64,000 bases of DNA from Oscillospiraceae bacterium. Its GTDB lineage: Bacteria > Bacillota > Clostridia > Oscillospirales > Oscillospiraceae. The DNA lies in assembly GCA_902781745.1 (NCBI GenBank), contig CACZKM010000001.1:62001-126000 (forward strand), read 5' to 3'. The notes beneath the pieces are model-generated. The model ran no database searches and was not told the DNA's origin. It worked only from the letters and a program-made list of their open reading frames with translations. Within the stretch, counting starts at the first letter, position 1; each line of letters begins with the position of its first letter. A program made the position numbers and the translations under genes. This document shows, piece by piece, positions 19,013 through 27,072 of the stretch.

Positions 19013-20049
19013 CAGATTTGCGCTCTATGACCCCTGAGGAGCTCACCGCCTGGTGCAAAAACCTCGGGCAGCCAGCGTTTCGTGGTAAGCAGCTTTTCCA
19101 GTGGTTCAGCCGGGGGGTGACCTCCGTGGACGAGATGACCGACCTGCCCAAGTCCCTCCGGGAGGAGGTGGCCGCCGCGGGCTTCTCCGCGCCTGCGGTG
19201 GAGCGAAAGCAGGTCTCGAAGCAGGACGGCACCATAAAATATCTCTGGAGACTGGCGGACGGCAACTGTGTGGAATCCGTCCTTATGCGCTATCACCACG
19301 GCAACTCCGTCTGCATCTCTTCTCAGGTTGGCTGCGCCATGGGCTGTGCCTTCTGCGCCTCCACCCAGGGAGGCAAGGTAAGGGACCTGACGGCGGGGGA
19401 GCTGCTGGACCAGGTCATCTTCACCGAAAAGGATTCCGGCGCTCCCATTTCCAATATCGTTCTCATGGGCATCGGGGAGCCGCTGGATAACTATGAGAAC
19501 GTCATGCGGTTCCTGACCCTGGTGAACCACCCGGCGGGGAAGAACATCGGGATGCGGCACATCTCCCTGTCCACCTGCGGGCTGGTCAAGGGGATTGACC
19601 GCCTGGCGGAGGAGGGCCTGCAGCTGACCCTGTCGGTCTCCCTCCACGCGGCGGACGACGAGACCCGTTCCCGGCTCATGCCGGTGAACCGTGCTTATCC
19701 GGTGGACGACCTGCTGGACGCCTGCCGCCGGTATTTCCAGAAAACCGGCCGCCGGATCTCCTATGAATACGCCCTCATCGACGGGGTAAACGACACTCCC
19801 CGCCACGCCCGGCTTCTGGCTGATCGGCTGGCGGGGACCATTGCCCATGTGAATCTCATCCCCCTGAACCATGTGGAGGAGAGCCCCCTCCGGCCCAGCC
19901 GCCGGGTGGCGGCCTTCCAGAAGCAGTTGGAGGAACGGGGGATCACAGCGACTGTCCGGCGGCGGCTGGGCAGCGATATCGACGCGTCCTGCGGTCAGCT
20001 CCGGCGGAAGGCCATGACGGCAGGGCGGAAAGGAGAGGATGCGGGATGA
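19009..20049 (+). CDS. rlmN: Dual-specificity RNA methyltransferase RlmN (23S rRNA A2503 / tRNA A37)
   Basis: 346 residues, radical-SAM. Motifs: GQPAFRGKQLFQW near the N-terminus; SSQVGCAMGCAFCAST, with the CxxxCxxC that binds the 4Fe-4S cluster; NIVLMGIGEPLDNYENV; SLHAADDETRSRLMPVN; the resolving Cys in GSDIDASCGQL near the C-terminus. The ATG overlaps the rsmB TGA, and the stop overlaps the prpC ATG. The order rsmB-rlmN-prpC-prkC-rsgA is that of B. subtilis. Confidence 0.97.
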   Translation: MTDLRSMTPEELTAWCKNLGQPAFRGKQLFQWFSRGVTSVDEMTDLPKSLREEVAAAGFSAPAVERKQVSKQDGTIKYLWRLADGNCVESVLMRYHHGNSVCISSQVGCAMGCAFCASTQGGKVRDLTAGELLDQVIFTEKDSGAPISNIVLMGIGEPLDNYENVMRFLTLVNHPAGKNIGMRHISLSTCGLVKGIDRLAEEGLQLTLSVSLHAADDETRSRLMPVNRAYPVDDLLDACRRYFQKTGRRISYEYALIDGVNDTPRHARLLADRLAGTIAHVNLIPLNHVEESPLRPSRRVAAFQKQLEERGITATVRRRLGSDIDASCGQLRRKAMTAGRKGEDAG

Positions 20050-20780
20050 TCTCAGTCTTTGCAAAGACCGACAAAGGGATCGTGCGCCGCAGCAATCAAG
20101 ACGCCTGCGCCTCCGCCGTTCTGGGCCCCAGGCGGGCCTGGGGCGTGGTCTGTGACGGCATGGGCGGCGCCAACGCCGGGGACATTGCCAGCAAGATGGC
20201 GGTGGAGACCTTTGGCGAGTATATGGAAAAGCTCAAAAGCATCCTGTCTCATTTCCGGGAGGGCGAGCTTCTGGTGAAGGCGGCGGAGGAGGCCAACGCC
20301 GCCATCTTCCGCCGGGGCCGGTCTGATCCGGCCTGCGACGGGATGGGTACCACCATGGTGGGGGCCCTGGTCTGGGACAAGACCCTGTGGGTGGTGAATG
20401 TGGGCGACAGCCGCGCTTATCTTATCCGCGGGGAGGAGATCCGCCGCCTCACACGAGATCACTCGGTGGTGGAGGATTTGGTGGCCCAGGGGAAGATGAC
20501 CCCGGAGCAGGCCCGCCGCCACCCCCAGCGCAATCTGATCACCCGGGCCCTGGGCACCACGGCCAAGGTCAAGGCCGACCTCTTCCGGGAGACGGCCCAG
20601 AGGGGGGACGTGCTCCTCCTGTGCTCCGACGGCCTGTCCGGCGAGGTCACCGACGAGGAGATCTGCCGGGACATCCTGGCCGGGGGGACGCCGGAGGAGA
20701 TGACCGACCGTCTTCTGGCCAAGGCTCTGGAGCGTGGCGCGCCGGATAACGTGACCATCGTGCTCTTCCGGGTCGAGTGA
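20046..20780 (+). CDS. prpC: PP2C-type Ser/Thr protein phosphatase (PrpC/Stp)
   Basis: 244 residues. Metal-dependent phosphatase that reverses phosphorylation by the adjacent PrkC. PPM motifs in order: KGIVRRSNQDA, VCDGMGGANAGD, GTTMVGALV, NVGDSRAYLI, LTRDHSVVEDLV, LLCSDGLSGEVTDEE, PDNVTIVLF. All acidic metal ligands appear present. ATGA overlap with rlmN; the kinase gene begins 20 bases later. Confidence 0.96.
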   Translation: MISVFAKTDKGIVRRSNQDACASAVLGPRRAWGVVCDGMGGANAGDIASKMAVETFGEYMEKLKSILSHFREGELLVKAAEEANAAIFRRGRSDPACDGMGTTMVGALVWDKTLWVVNVGDSRAYLIRGEEIRRLTRDHSVVEDLVAQGKMTPEQARRHPQRNLITRALGTTAKVKADLFRETAQRGDVLLLCSDGLSGEVTDEEICRDILAGGTPEEMTDRLLAKALERGAPDNVTIVLFRVE

Positions 20781-20799
20781 AGAAAAGGAGTGTGCTTCC

Positions 20800-22815
20800 A
20801 TGGATCAACTCATTGGAAAAATGCTGGACAACCGCTATGAGATCCTTGACGTCATCGGCGTCGGCGGTATGTCCATGGTCTATAAGGCGTACTGCCACCG
20901 GCTTCATCGGTTCGTGGCCATCAAGGTCCTGAAGAAGGACCTGGCCTCCGACGCCGAGTTCCGCCGCCGCTTCCACGAGGAGGCTCAGGCAGTCGCCATG
21001 CTGTCCCATCCCAACATCGTGGCAGTTTACGACGTGAGCAAAGGCGACGAGCTGGACTATATCGTCATGGAGCTCATCGACGGGATCACCCTCAAGCAGT
21101 ATATGCAGAAAAAGAACGGGAATCTGAGCTGGCGGGAGGCGCTGTACTTTGCCAATCAGATCGTCCAGGCCCTGGGCCACGCCCATGGCAGAGGGATCAT
21201 CCACCGGGACATCAAGCCCCAAAACATCATGGTCCTTCGGGACGGCAGCGTGAAGGTGGCAGATTTCGGCATCGCCCGGATCATGTCCGCCTCCCAGAGC
21301 TCCACCCTCACCCAGGAGGCCCTGGGCTCCGTCCACTATATCTCCCCTGAGCAGGCCAGAGGCAGTCATATCGATGCCCGGGCTGACCTCTATTCCGCCG
21401 GTGTGGTCCTCTATGAGATGCTCACCGGACGGCTGCCCTTCGACGGGGACACGCCGGTGTCCGTGGCCCTGCAGCATATCAACTCCACCCCCCTCTCTCC
21501 CCGGGAACTCAACCCGGAGATCCCCGCGGGTCTGGAGGAGATTACCATGAAGGCCATGGCCCCCCGGATCGACCTGCGGTACCTCAACGCCGAGGCCATG
21601 CTGCGGGACCTGGAGGAGCTGCGGAAGGACCCGGAGATGACCTTCCATTACAACCTGGCCAGCTTCCGCAGCAGCCAGCCTGAGCCTGACGAGCCTACCC
21701 AGAAGCTGGAAACAGCCGAGACCCAGGGCCGCCGCCAGTGGGGGCGCCCCAAGACCCCGGTGGCCGTCGCCGGCGGTCGGGATCGCGACGATCCGGACGA
21801 GTATGAGGACGAAGACTACGAGGAAGAGGAGGGCCGCCGCAGGCTCCTGATCCCCATTGTCGTGGTGGTATGTCTTGTGGCCGCGGCGGTGGGTCTCTGG
21901 CTGGCCTTCTTCAGCGGCGTGTTTGACAGGGCGGAGATGGTGGAGGTGCCGAACCTCCTGGGTCGGACCCTTACTGAGGTCTATGAGGACCCGGAGGTCA
22001 TGGATAACTTCCAGGTCAACCGTGTCTCCACTGAGTTCAGCGACGAGTACAAGGAGGGAGAGATCATCTCCCAGGACCCCGCCGCCGAGCAGTCGGCGGA
22101 GAAGGGGAGCACCATCAATGTTGTGGTCAGCGGCGGCCAGGAATACCTGGAAATGATCGACGTGACTGACATGAGCTACGACAAGGCCGCGGCTCAGCTT
22201 GAGTCTATGGGCCTTGTGGTGGAGGAACCGGAGTATGAATACTCCGACGATGTGGCGGAGGGCAACGTTATCTCCGTCTCTCCCGAGGCCGGAGAGCCCA
22301 TCCTGCCCGGCGACAGCGTCCATCTGGTGGTGAGCCTGGGCGTGGAGGTCAAGATGGTCCGGGTGCCCAACGTCACCGGCAACACCCTGGAGAGCGCCCG
22401 GGTGACCCTGACCAGCCAGGGCCTGACCATCGCCGGTATCACGGAAGTGACCAACGACCGGCCCCAGGGCCAGGTCATCTATCAGAGTATCCCCGCCAAC
22501 ACAGAGGTGGAGGAGGGGACCTCCCTGACCCTCCAGGTCAGCAAGGGGCCGGAGAAGCAGGAGGAGCCTCAGACCGAGAAGACTGTGGTGCCCACGGTGA
22601 CGGGACAGTCCCTGGAAAGCGCTCGCTCGCTCCTCTCCGGCGCGGATCTTCGTGTCTCCAGCGTATCGGAAGTAGAAAGCGACGCCCCCGCCGGCCAGGT
22701 GGTCTACCAGAGCATCCCCGCCGGCACGTCTGTTGACGAGGGGACAGGGGTCTCCCTCCAGGTGAGCAAGGGTCCGGCAGAGCCCATTGAAGAACCGGAG
22801 GAGCCCGAGCTATGA
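20800..22815 (+). CDS. prkC: PASTA-domain Ser/Thr protein kinase (PrkC/PknB/Stk1)
   Basis: 671 residues. N-terminal Hanks-type kinase (residues about 10-270): GVGGMSMVYKA loop, VAIKVLKKD, HRDIKPQN, VADFGIARI, GSVHYISPEQARG. An acidic/basic juxtamembrane segment (DDPDEYEDEDYEEEEGRRR) precedes one membrane helix (about 348-370). Outside are four PASTA repeats (from about 380: VEVPNLLGRTLTEV; MIDVTDMSYDKAA; VRVPNVTGNTLESA; VPTVTGQSLESAR). PASTA kinases sense muropeptides/lipid II and control cell-wall growth, division and, in Bacillus, spore germination. The stop overlaps the rsgA ATG. Confidence 0.97.
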   Translation: MDQLIGKMLDNRYEILDVIGVGGMSMVYKAYCHRLHRFVAIKVLKKDLASDAEFRRRFHEEAQAVAMLSHPNIVAVYDVSKGDELDYIVMELIDGITLKQYMQKKNGNLSWREALYFANQIVQALGHAHGRGIIHRDIKPQNIMVLRDGSVKVADFGIARIMSASQSSTLTQEALGSVHYISPEQARGSHIDARADLYSAGVVLYEMLTGRLPFDGDTPVSVALQHINSTPLSPRELNPEIPAGLEEITMKAMAPRIDLRYLNAEAMLRDLEELRKDPEMTFHYNLASFRSSQPEPDEPTQKLETAETQGRRQWGRPKTPVAVAGGRDRDDPDEYEDEDYEEEEGRRRLLIPIVVVVCLVAAAVGLWLAFFSGVFDRAEMVEVPNLLGRTLTEVYEDPEVMDNFQVNRVSTEFSDEYKEGEIISQDPAAEQSAEKGSTINVVVSGGQEYLEMIDVTDMSYDKAAAQLESMGLVVEEPEYEYSDDVAEGNVISVSPEAGEPILPGDSVHLVVSLGVEVKMVRVPNVTGNTLESARVTLTSQGLTIAGITEVTNDRPQGQVIYQSIPANTEVEEGTSLTLQVSKGPEKQEEPQTEKTVVPTVTGQSLESARSLLSGADLRVSSVSEVESDAPAGQVVYQSIPAGTSVDEGTGVSLQVSKGPAEPIEEPEEPEL

Positions 22816-23696
22816 GGGAGGGCGTCATCCGCAAAGCCCTCAGCGGGTTCTATTACGTCCAATGCGGCGATGATTTGGTGACCTGCCGGGCCCGGGGAAA
22901 ATTCCGCCACAAGAAGGTCACCCCCCTTGTGGGGGACCGGGTGACCGTCACGGTCCAGCCCGACGGCAGCGGTTCCCTGGATGAGATCCTGCCCCGGACC
23001 AACTTCTTTCACAGACCGGCCGTGGCCAATCTGGACCAGCTGGTGATCATCGCCTCCGGGGCAATCCCGGTGACCGATCCCTTTCTCATCGACCGCATAG
23101 CGGCTCTTGCCGAACGTAAGAACTGCGAGCCCATCCTATGTATCAACAAGTGGGACCTGGTCCCGGCAGAGGCGCTCTTTGCCATCTATGCAAAGGCCGG
23201 TTTCCACACCATAAGGACCAGCGCTGCCACCGGGCAGGGGATCGAAGAACTGCGAAGCCTTTTGGCCGGGAAGACCTCCGCCTTTACCGGCAACTCCGGG
23301 GTGGGAAAGTCCAGCATTCTCAACGCTCTGGACCCGGCGTTCGCCCTGGCCACCGGGGAGATCAGCGAGAAGCTGGGCCGGGGCCGGCACACCACCCGCC
23401 ACGTGGAGTTCTTCCCCGTCTCCGGCGGTCTCATCGCGGACACCCCGGGCTTTTCCTCCTTTGAGGACGACGAGCTGCTGGAGAAGGACCAACTGCCCTA
23501 TGCTTTCCGGGAGTTTCGCCCCTACCTGGACGACTGCCGGTTCGTGGGATGCGCCCACTGCAAAGAAAAGGGCTGCGCCGTCCTGGCCGCGCTGGACCGG
23601 GGGGAGATCGCCCCCAGCCGTCACCGCAGCTATGTGCGGCTCTATGACATGGCCAAGGAGATCAAGCCCTGGGAGAAGCCCAAAGAAACAGAATAG
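22812..23696 (+). CDS. rsgA: Ribosome small-subunit-dependent GTPase A (RsgA/CpgA/YloQ)
   Basis: 294 residues. Assembly factor of the 30S subunit; in B. subtilis it is a PrkC substrate encoded next to the kinase, as here. N-terminal OB fold (GVIRKALSGFYYV ... VGDRVTV), circularly permuted GTPase (G4 CINKWD, G5 TSAATG, G1 GNSGVGKSSI, G3 IADTPGF), and a C-terminal zinc knuckle (CRFVGCAHCKEKGCAV). ATGA overlap with prkC. A strong terminator follows 12 bases after the stop codon. Confidence 0.97.
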   Translation: MREGVIRKALSGFYYVQCGDDLVTCRARGKFRHKKVTPLVGDRVTVTVQPDGSGSLDEILPRTNFFHRPAVANLDQLVIIASGAIPVTDPFLIDRIAALAERKNCEPILCINKWDLVPAEALFAIYAKAGFHTIRTSAATGQGIEELRSLLAGKTSAFTGNSGVGKSSILNALDPAFALATGEISEKLGRGRHTTRHVEFFPVSGGLIADTPGFSSFEDDELLEKDQLPYAFREFRPYLDDCRFVGCAHCKEKGCAVLAALDRGEIAPSRHRSYVRLYDMAKEIKPWEKPKETE

Positions 23697-23707
23697 AGCA
23701 AATAGGA

Positions 23708-23753
23708 ACCACCCGCCATCCTGCGGCATATCGTGAGGATGACGGGTGGTTTT
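23708..23753 (+). terminator. Intrinsic terminator after rsgA
   Basis: ACCACCCG-C-CATCCT (23708-23722) pairs with AGGATG-A-CGGGTGGT (23736-23750), followed by TTT. It closes the yicC-to-rsgA run and separates it from spoVM. Confidence 0.85.
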
Positions 23754-23843
23754 GCGCGGCCGAAAAGCTGGGGATAGCCGTCCCTTGGACGACGTTGGAG
23801 ACCTCGGAAAGGATGCGCCTTGCCCGGAAAGGAGGAATACGCT

Positions 23844-23915
23844 GTGAAAATGGTGATCGTCAACGCACCCAAGGCCCTTTCGGGGCTGCTGAAAAAGCTC
23901 TTCCACATCGGGTAG
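23844..23915 (+). CDS. spoVM: Stage V sporulation protein M (amphipathic spore-coat anchor peptide)
   Basis: A 23-codon gene starting at GTG, with AAAGGAGG 8 bases upstream and TAG at 23913-23915. The peptide begins MKMVIVNAPKALSGLLKK and ends LFHIG. Against the 26-residue B. subtilis SpoVM it matches at Met1-Lys2, Pro9-Lys10, Leu12, Gly14 and a basic residue at 17; Pro9 is the residue known to matter for membrane-curvature binding. SpoVM is an amphipathic helix that recognises the convex forespore membrane and recruits SpoIVA. In B. subtilis spoVM lies downstream of prpC-prkC-cpgA-rpe-thiN, so the position here (after rsgA) agrees. Much shorter than a usual gene-finder cutoff. Confidence 0.85.
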   Translation: MKMVIVNAPKALSGLLKKLFHIG

Positions 23916-24006
23916 CATAGACAGGCCCTTCCCCGCATAGGGTGTGGAGAAGAAGCCATTACATCGGAGGCGACGCGTCTTCTCCGGGGAAAGGAAGGGT
24001 CACAGA

Positions 24007-25533
24007 ATGGATTTGGAATGCAGACAGGAAACTGTCAACTGTTGGGAGGCGGTCGGCCGCCGGAAGGTCGAGCGGGAGGAGAGCGGGGAGATGATCGTTC
24101 CGGACGCCTGCCCCGATGTGGGGGAGGTCCTGGCCGTCCGGCCGCGGCTCCTGCTCCAGCGGAGGGAGGCTGGGGAGGGGCGGGGAGAATTCGCCGGCCT
24201 GATCAAGACGACGATTCTCTACCGTCCGGAGGGAGAGAGCGGCGAGGCCGCCATGGAAGTGACCTTGCCCTTCTCCGCCACGGTGGAAGAGCCTGCCATC
24301 ACGTCAGGCTGCATCCTCTGGACGGAGCCCTGGGTCCTCACCGCGGACGTACATCTGCTCAATTCGCGAAAGGTCCTGGTCAAGGCGATCTACCGTCTGG
24401 ATGTGACGGCCTACTGCCCCCGCACGGAGTCCTTCCTGTCGTTGGCGGAGGACCCGGCGCCCTGGGGAATCCGCCAGCAGGAGGGGACGGTACAGGCCTT
24501 TCTCCCGGTGAGCATACAGGAGAAAGCCTTCACGTATCAGGACACCCTGACGCTCCCGGCCGGCCAGCCCGATCCGGAAGAGGTGCTGTCCCTGGAGGCC
24601 CGCTGCCTGTGCACAGAGGCCCGTGTGGTCGGCGATAAGCTCCTGTTCAAGGGAGAGGCCGTATTGGACCTTCTCTGCCGGGATGGGGCAGGCGTATGTT
24701 TCCCTGTGCGGTTTCAACTTCCATATTCCCAGGTGATGGAGGGAGAGGCCGACGGAGATATCTGTCAGGTTTCCATTCTTTTGTCGGATATAAGCTGCGT
24801 TCAGGACACAGAGGATCCCCGTTCCTTCCGGATCGACCTGTCCATGACAGCCCAGGGAGCGGTGCGCCGGACTTTGGAGATCCCGGTGCTCTCGGACCTC
24901 TACAGCACGATCTACGAGCTGGAGGCAGAGCGGGAGGCGGTTTCCGTCCAGACCCTCACCGACCGGGGCGAGGCCCAGGAGTCCACGCGTATCCTCCTGC
25001 CCTGGCCGGGAGAACAGCCGGAGGGAGCCTCCTGTCAAGACATCCAGGTCCGCCTGGTCCGCCCGACACTGCGCCGGGAGGGAGAGGACCTGAATCTGGA
25101 CCAGGAGGTCGCGGTATCCGCCCTTTGTGTTGGGGAGACCGAAACCTTCGGCCTGGAAAAGACCGAGACCATCTCTCACCGCTTGCCGGCGGGGGAGGGG
25201 GAGCTCTGCCTTTGGAGCGCGGAGCTCACCCGGGATCCTTCGTCCCAGACTATGCCGGAGGGCCTGGAGGTAACCGTCCCGCTGACCTTCCGGTGGCTCC
25301 GTTTGGAGGAGGGGACCTGTCCCGTGATCCGGAGGGTGACCCTGGGAGAGAAGCGCCAAGTGGGAGAGGATACGCCCTCTCTGATCATCCGAGCGGTGAG
25401 AGGGGAGCAGACCCTTTGGGACATTGCCAAGGCCAACGGCGCCGCCCAGGAGGACATTATGGCCGCCAGCGGTCTCACAGACCCCGAGCTCTATTCCGGA
25501 CAAATGCTGCTTATCCCCCGAAGTGCGAGGTGA
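24007..25533 (+). CDS. sipL: SipL-like spore coat assembly protein (SPOCS/DUF3794 domains plus LysM)
   Basis: 508 residues. N-terminal SPOCS domain (ECRQETVNCWEAVGRRKVER; MIVPDACPDVGEVLAVRPR), a second SPOCS domain in the middle (residues about 160-290; FTYQDTLTLPAGQPDPEEVLSLEARC), further DUF3794-like sequence, and a C-terminal LysM (about 460-505: VRGEQTLWDIAKANGAA ... YSGQMLLIPR). In Clostridioides difficile SipL binds SpoIVA through its LysM domain and is needed to localise the coat; SpoVM acts at the same basement layer. The ATG at 24007 follows AAAGGAAGGGTCACAGA; longer frames upstream lack a ribosome site. An 8-bp hairpin (23946-23953 with 23978-23985) lies in the leader. Confidence 0.9.
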   Translation: MDLECRQETVNCWEAVGRRKVEREESGEMIVPDACPDVGEVLAVRPRLLLQRREAGEGRGEFAGLIKTTILYRPEGESGEAAMEVTLPFSATVEEPAITSGCILWTEPWVLTADVHLLNSRKVLVKAIYRLDVTAYCPRTESFLSLAEDPAPWGIRQQEGTVQAFLPVSIQEKAFTYQDTLTLPAGQPDPEEVLSLEARCLCTEARVVGDKLLFKGEAVLDLLCRDGAGVCFPVRFQLPYSQVMEGEADGDICQVSILLSDISCVQDTEDPRSFRIDLSMTAQGAVRRTLEIPVLSDLYSTIYELEAEREAVSVQTLTDRGEAQESTRILLPWPGEQPEGASCQDIQVRLVRPTLRREGEDLNLDQEVAVSALCVGETETFGLEKTETISHRLPAGEGELCLWSAELTRDPSSQTMPEGLEVTVPLTFRWLRLEEGTCPVIRRVTLGEKRQVGEDTPSLIIRAVRGEQTLWDIAKANGAAQEDIMAASGLTDPELYSGQMLLIPRSAR

Positions 25534-25618
25534 AGTGAAACACATCGAGTTGTTCATGAGGGCAAGACCCGTGCAACCGGCTGCGAACAGGGAAACGATT
25601 CTTGCGCTCAATAAATGG

Positions 25619-25650
25619 AACGGGCTCCGGCAAGCTTGCCGGAGCCCGTT
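25619..25650. terminator. Bidirectional terminator between sipL and pfp
   Basis: A perfect 32-base inverted repeat centred on AAGCTT (16 bases per arm) between two convergent genes, 85 bases after the sipL stop and 33 bases after the pfp stop. U-tracts are short on both strands, but the stem is very stable. Confidence 0.7.
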
Positions 25651-25683
25651 TAGGTTGATTATTGTTGTTGATTGATGCGAACC

Positions 25684-26922
25684 TCACTTCGCCAGGACCT
25701 TCTTCAGCTTGGCGAACCGGGGCATCCCGTTTTCCAGAGGCCGGTCCATCTCCCCCTGGATCAGGGGCAGCGCATAGTCGATAAATTCCTGCTTCACACC
25801 GTTGCCCTCGGCATTGATCCACTCCAGGGGGACCTTCCGCTCCGTGTTGGCGGCCTCGGTCAGGGGGACCAGTTTGGTCTGGCAGTGATAGCCGGAGGCG
25901 TCCCGGGTGCAGTCCAGGCCCACCATGTAGTCGGTCTGGCCGGACACGGCAGCCTCTACAGCGGCCTTACCGACGGCGTAGGCCTCGTCCACGTCGGTCT
26001 TGGAGGCCAGATGAGCGCCGCAGCGCTGGAGGAGAGAGAGCTCAATGCCGCGGACCTTCACGCCCATCTCCTTCTTCACCACGTCGGCCAGCATGGCGGC
26101 CAGACCGCCCAGTTGGGCGTGGCCGAAGCCGTCGGTGGCGGAGGTCTTGGCCTCGGAGACGAAGGTGCCGTCGGCGTAGTGGATGCCCTCGGAGACCGCC
26201 ACCAGGCAGTTGCCCTGGGCTTCATAGACCTTCTTTACGTCGGCCAGGAACTTGTCCATGTCGAAGTCCACCTCGGGAAGATAGACCAGATCGGGACCGG
26301 AGCCGGCCCAGGAGGCCAGAGCGGCGGCGCCGGCCAGCCAGCCGGCGTGACGGCCCATGATCTCCACGATGCACACCATGCCGGTATCATAGACCCGGGC
26401 GTCCTGGTAGAGCTCCATACAGGAGGTGGCGATATACTTGGCGGCGCTGGCGTAGCCGGGGCAGTGGTCGGTGCCGGAGAGGTCGTTGTCGATGGTCTTG
26501 GGCACGCCCATGATGTTGCAGGGATAGCCCACCTTCTGCATATACTTGCTGATCTTGTTGCAGGTGTCCATGGAGTCGTTGCCGCCGTTGTAGAAGAAGT
26601 AACGGACGTCATACTTTTTGAAGATCTCCAGGATCCGCTGATAGTCGGTGTCATCCACGTCGGGATCGGCCAGCTTGTACCGGCAGGAGCCCAGAGCGGA
26701 GGAGGGAGTGAACTTCATGAGATCCAGCTCAGCGGGGTCCTCCTGGCCCATATCGTAAAGCTGATCGCCCAGCACGCCCTTGATGCCGTGGGCCGCGCCG
26801 TAGACCTTGGTGATCTGACCGGAGGCCAGAGCGGTCTGAATGACGCCCTGGGCGCTGGCGTTGATGACGGCGGTGGGGCCGCCGGACTGACCGATGATGC
26901 AGGCGCCTTTTAACTGTTCCAT
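25684..26922 (-). CDS. Phosphofructokinase, pyrophosphate-dependent type (PFP)
   Basis: 412 residues. Phosphorylates fructose 6-phosphate, reversibly if PPi is the donor. Motifs: GQSGGPTAVINAS (13-loop), FFYNGGNDSMDT (109-120), GVPKTIDNDLSGTDHCPG (139-156), EIMGRHAGWLAG. An Asp at the second D of GGDD/GGND (D116) and Lys in PKTIDND (K142) are the residues known to separate PPi-PFK from ATP-PFK (both Gly in the ATP enzyme). The first Asp of the GGD motif reads Asn (N115). The ATG at 26922 has ACAGGAGGAACACACT before it. Divergent from fba. Confidence 0.92.
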   Translation of the reverse strand: MEQLKGACIIGQSGGPTAVINASAQGVIQTALASGQITKVYGAAHGIKGVLGDQLYDMGQEDPAELDLMKFTPSSALGSCRYKLADPDVDDTDYQRILEIFKKYDVRYFFYNGGNDSMDTCNKISKYMQKVGYPCNIMGVPKTIDNDLSGTDHCPGYASAAKYIATSCMELYQDARVYDTGMVCIVEIMGRHAGWLAGAAALASWAGSGPDLVYLPEVDFDMDKFLADVKKVYEAQGNCLVAVSEGIHYADGTFVSEAKTSATDGFGHAQLGGLAAMLADVVKKEMGVKVRGIELSLLQRCGAHLASKTDVDEAYAVGKAAVEAAVSGQTDYMVGLDCTRDASGYHCQTKLVPLTEAANTERKVPLEWINAEGNGVKQEFIDYALPLIQGEMDRPLENGMPRFAKLKKVLAK

Positions 26923-26983
26923 AGTGTGTTCCTCCTGTTTCGCACGAAGTTTGGCGGGCAGGGCCCGTTTTTTCTTGCAGAAG

Positions 26984-27012
26984 ATTATATCACACTTATA
27001 CGGCTCTTGCAA
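26984..27012 (-). promoter_or_regulatory. Promoter of pfp
   Basis: On the minus strand TTGCAA (27012-27007), 17-base spacer, TGA then TATAAT (26989-26984), i.e. consensus -10 with extended TGn. Leader about 55 bases. The -35 hexamer is its own reverse complement and is also used by the fba promoter. Confidence 0.75.
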
Positions 27013-27035
27013 TTCCTAAAAAAACTTGCTAGAAT
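27007..27035 (+). promoter_or_regulatory. Promoter of fba
   Basis: TTGCAA (27007-27012), 17-base spacer ending in TGC, TAGAAT (27030-27035). Leader about 30 bases. Back-to-back with the pfp promoter on the same -35 hexamer. Confidence 0.75.
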
Positions 27036-27072
27036 AGGGCCAGAATCACTACTGAAAAGGAGCGGGATCATC

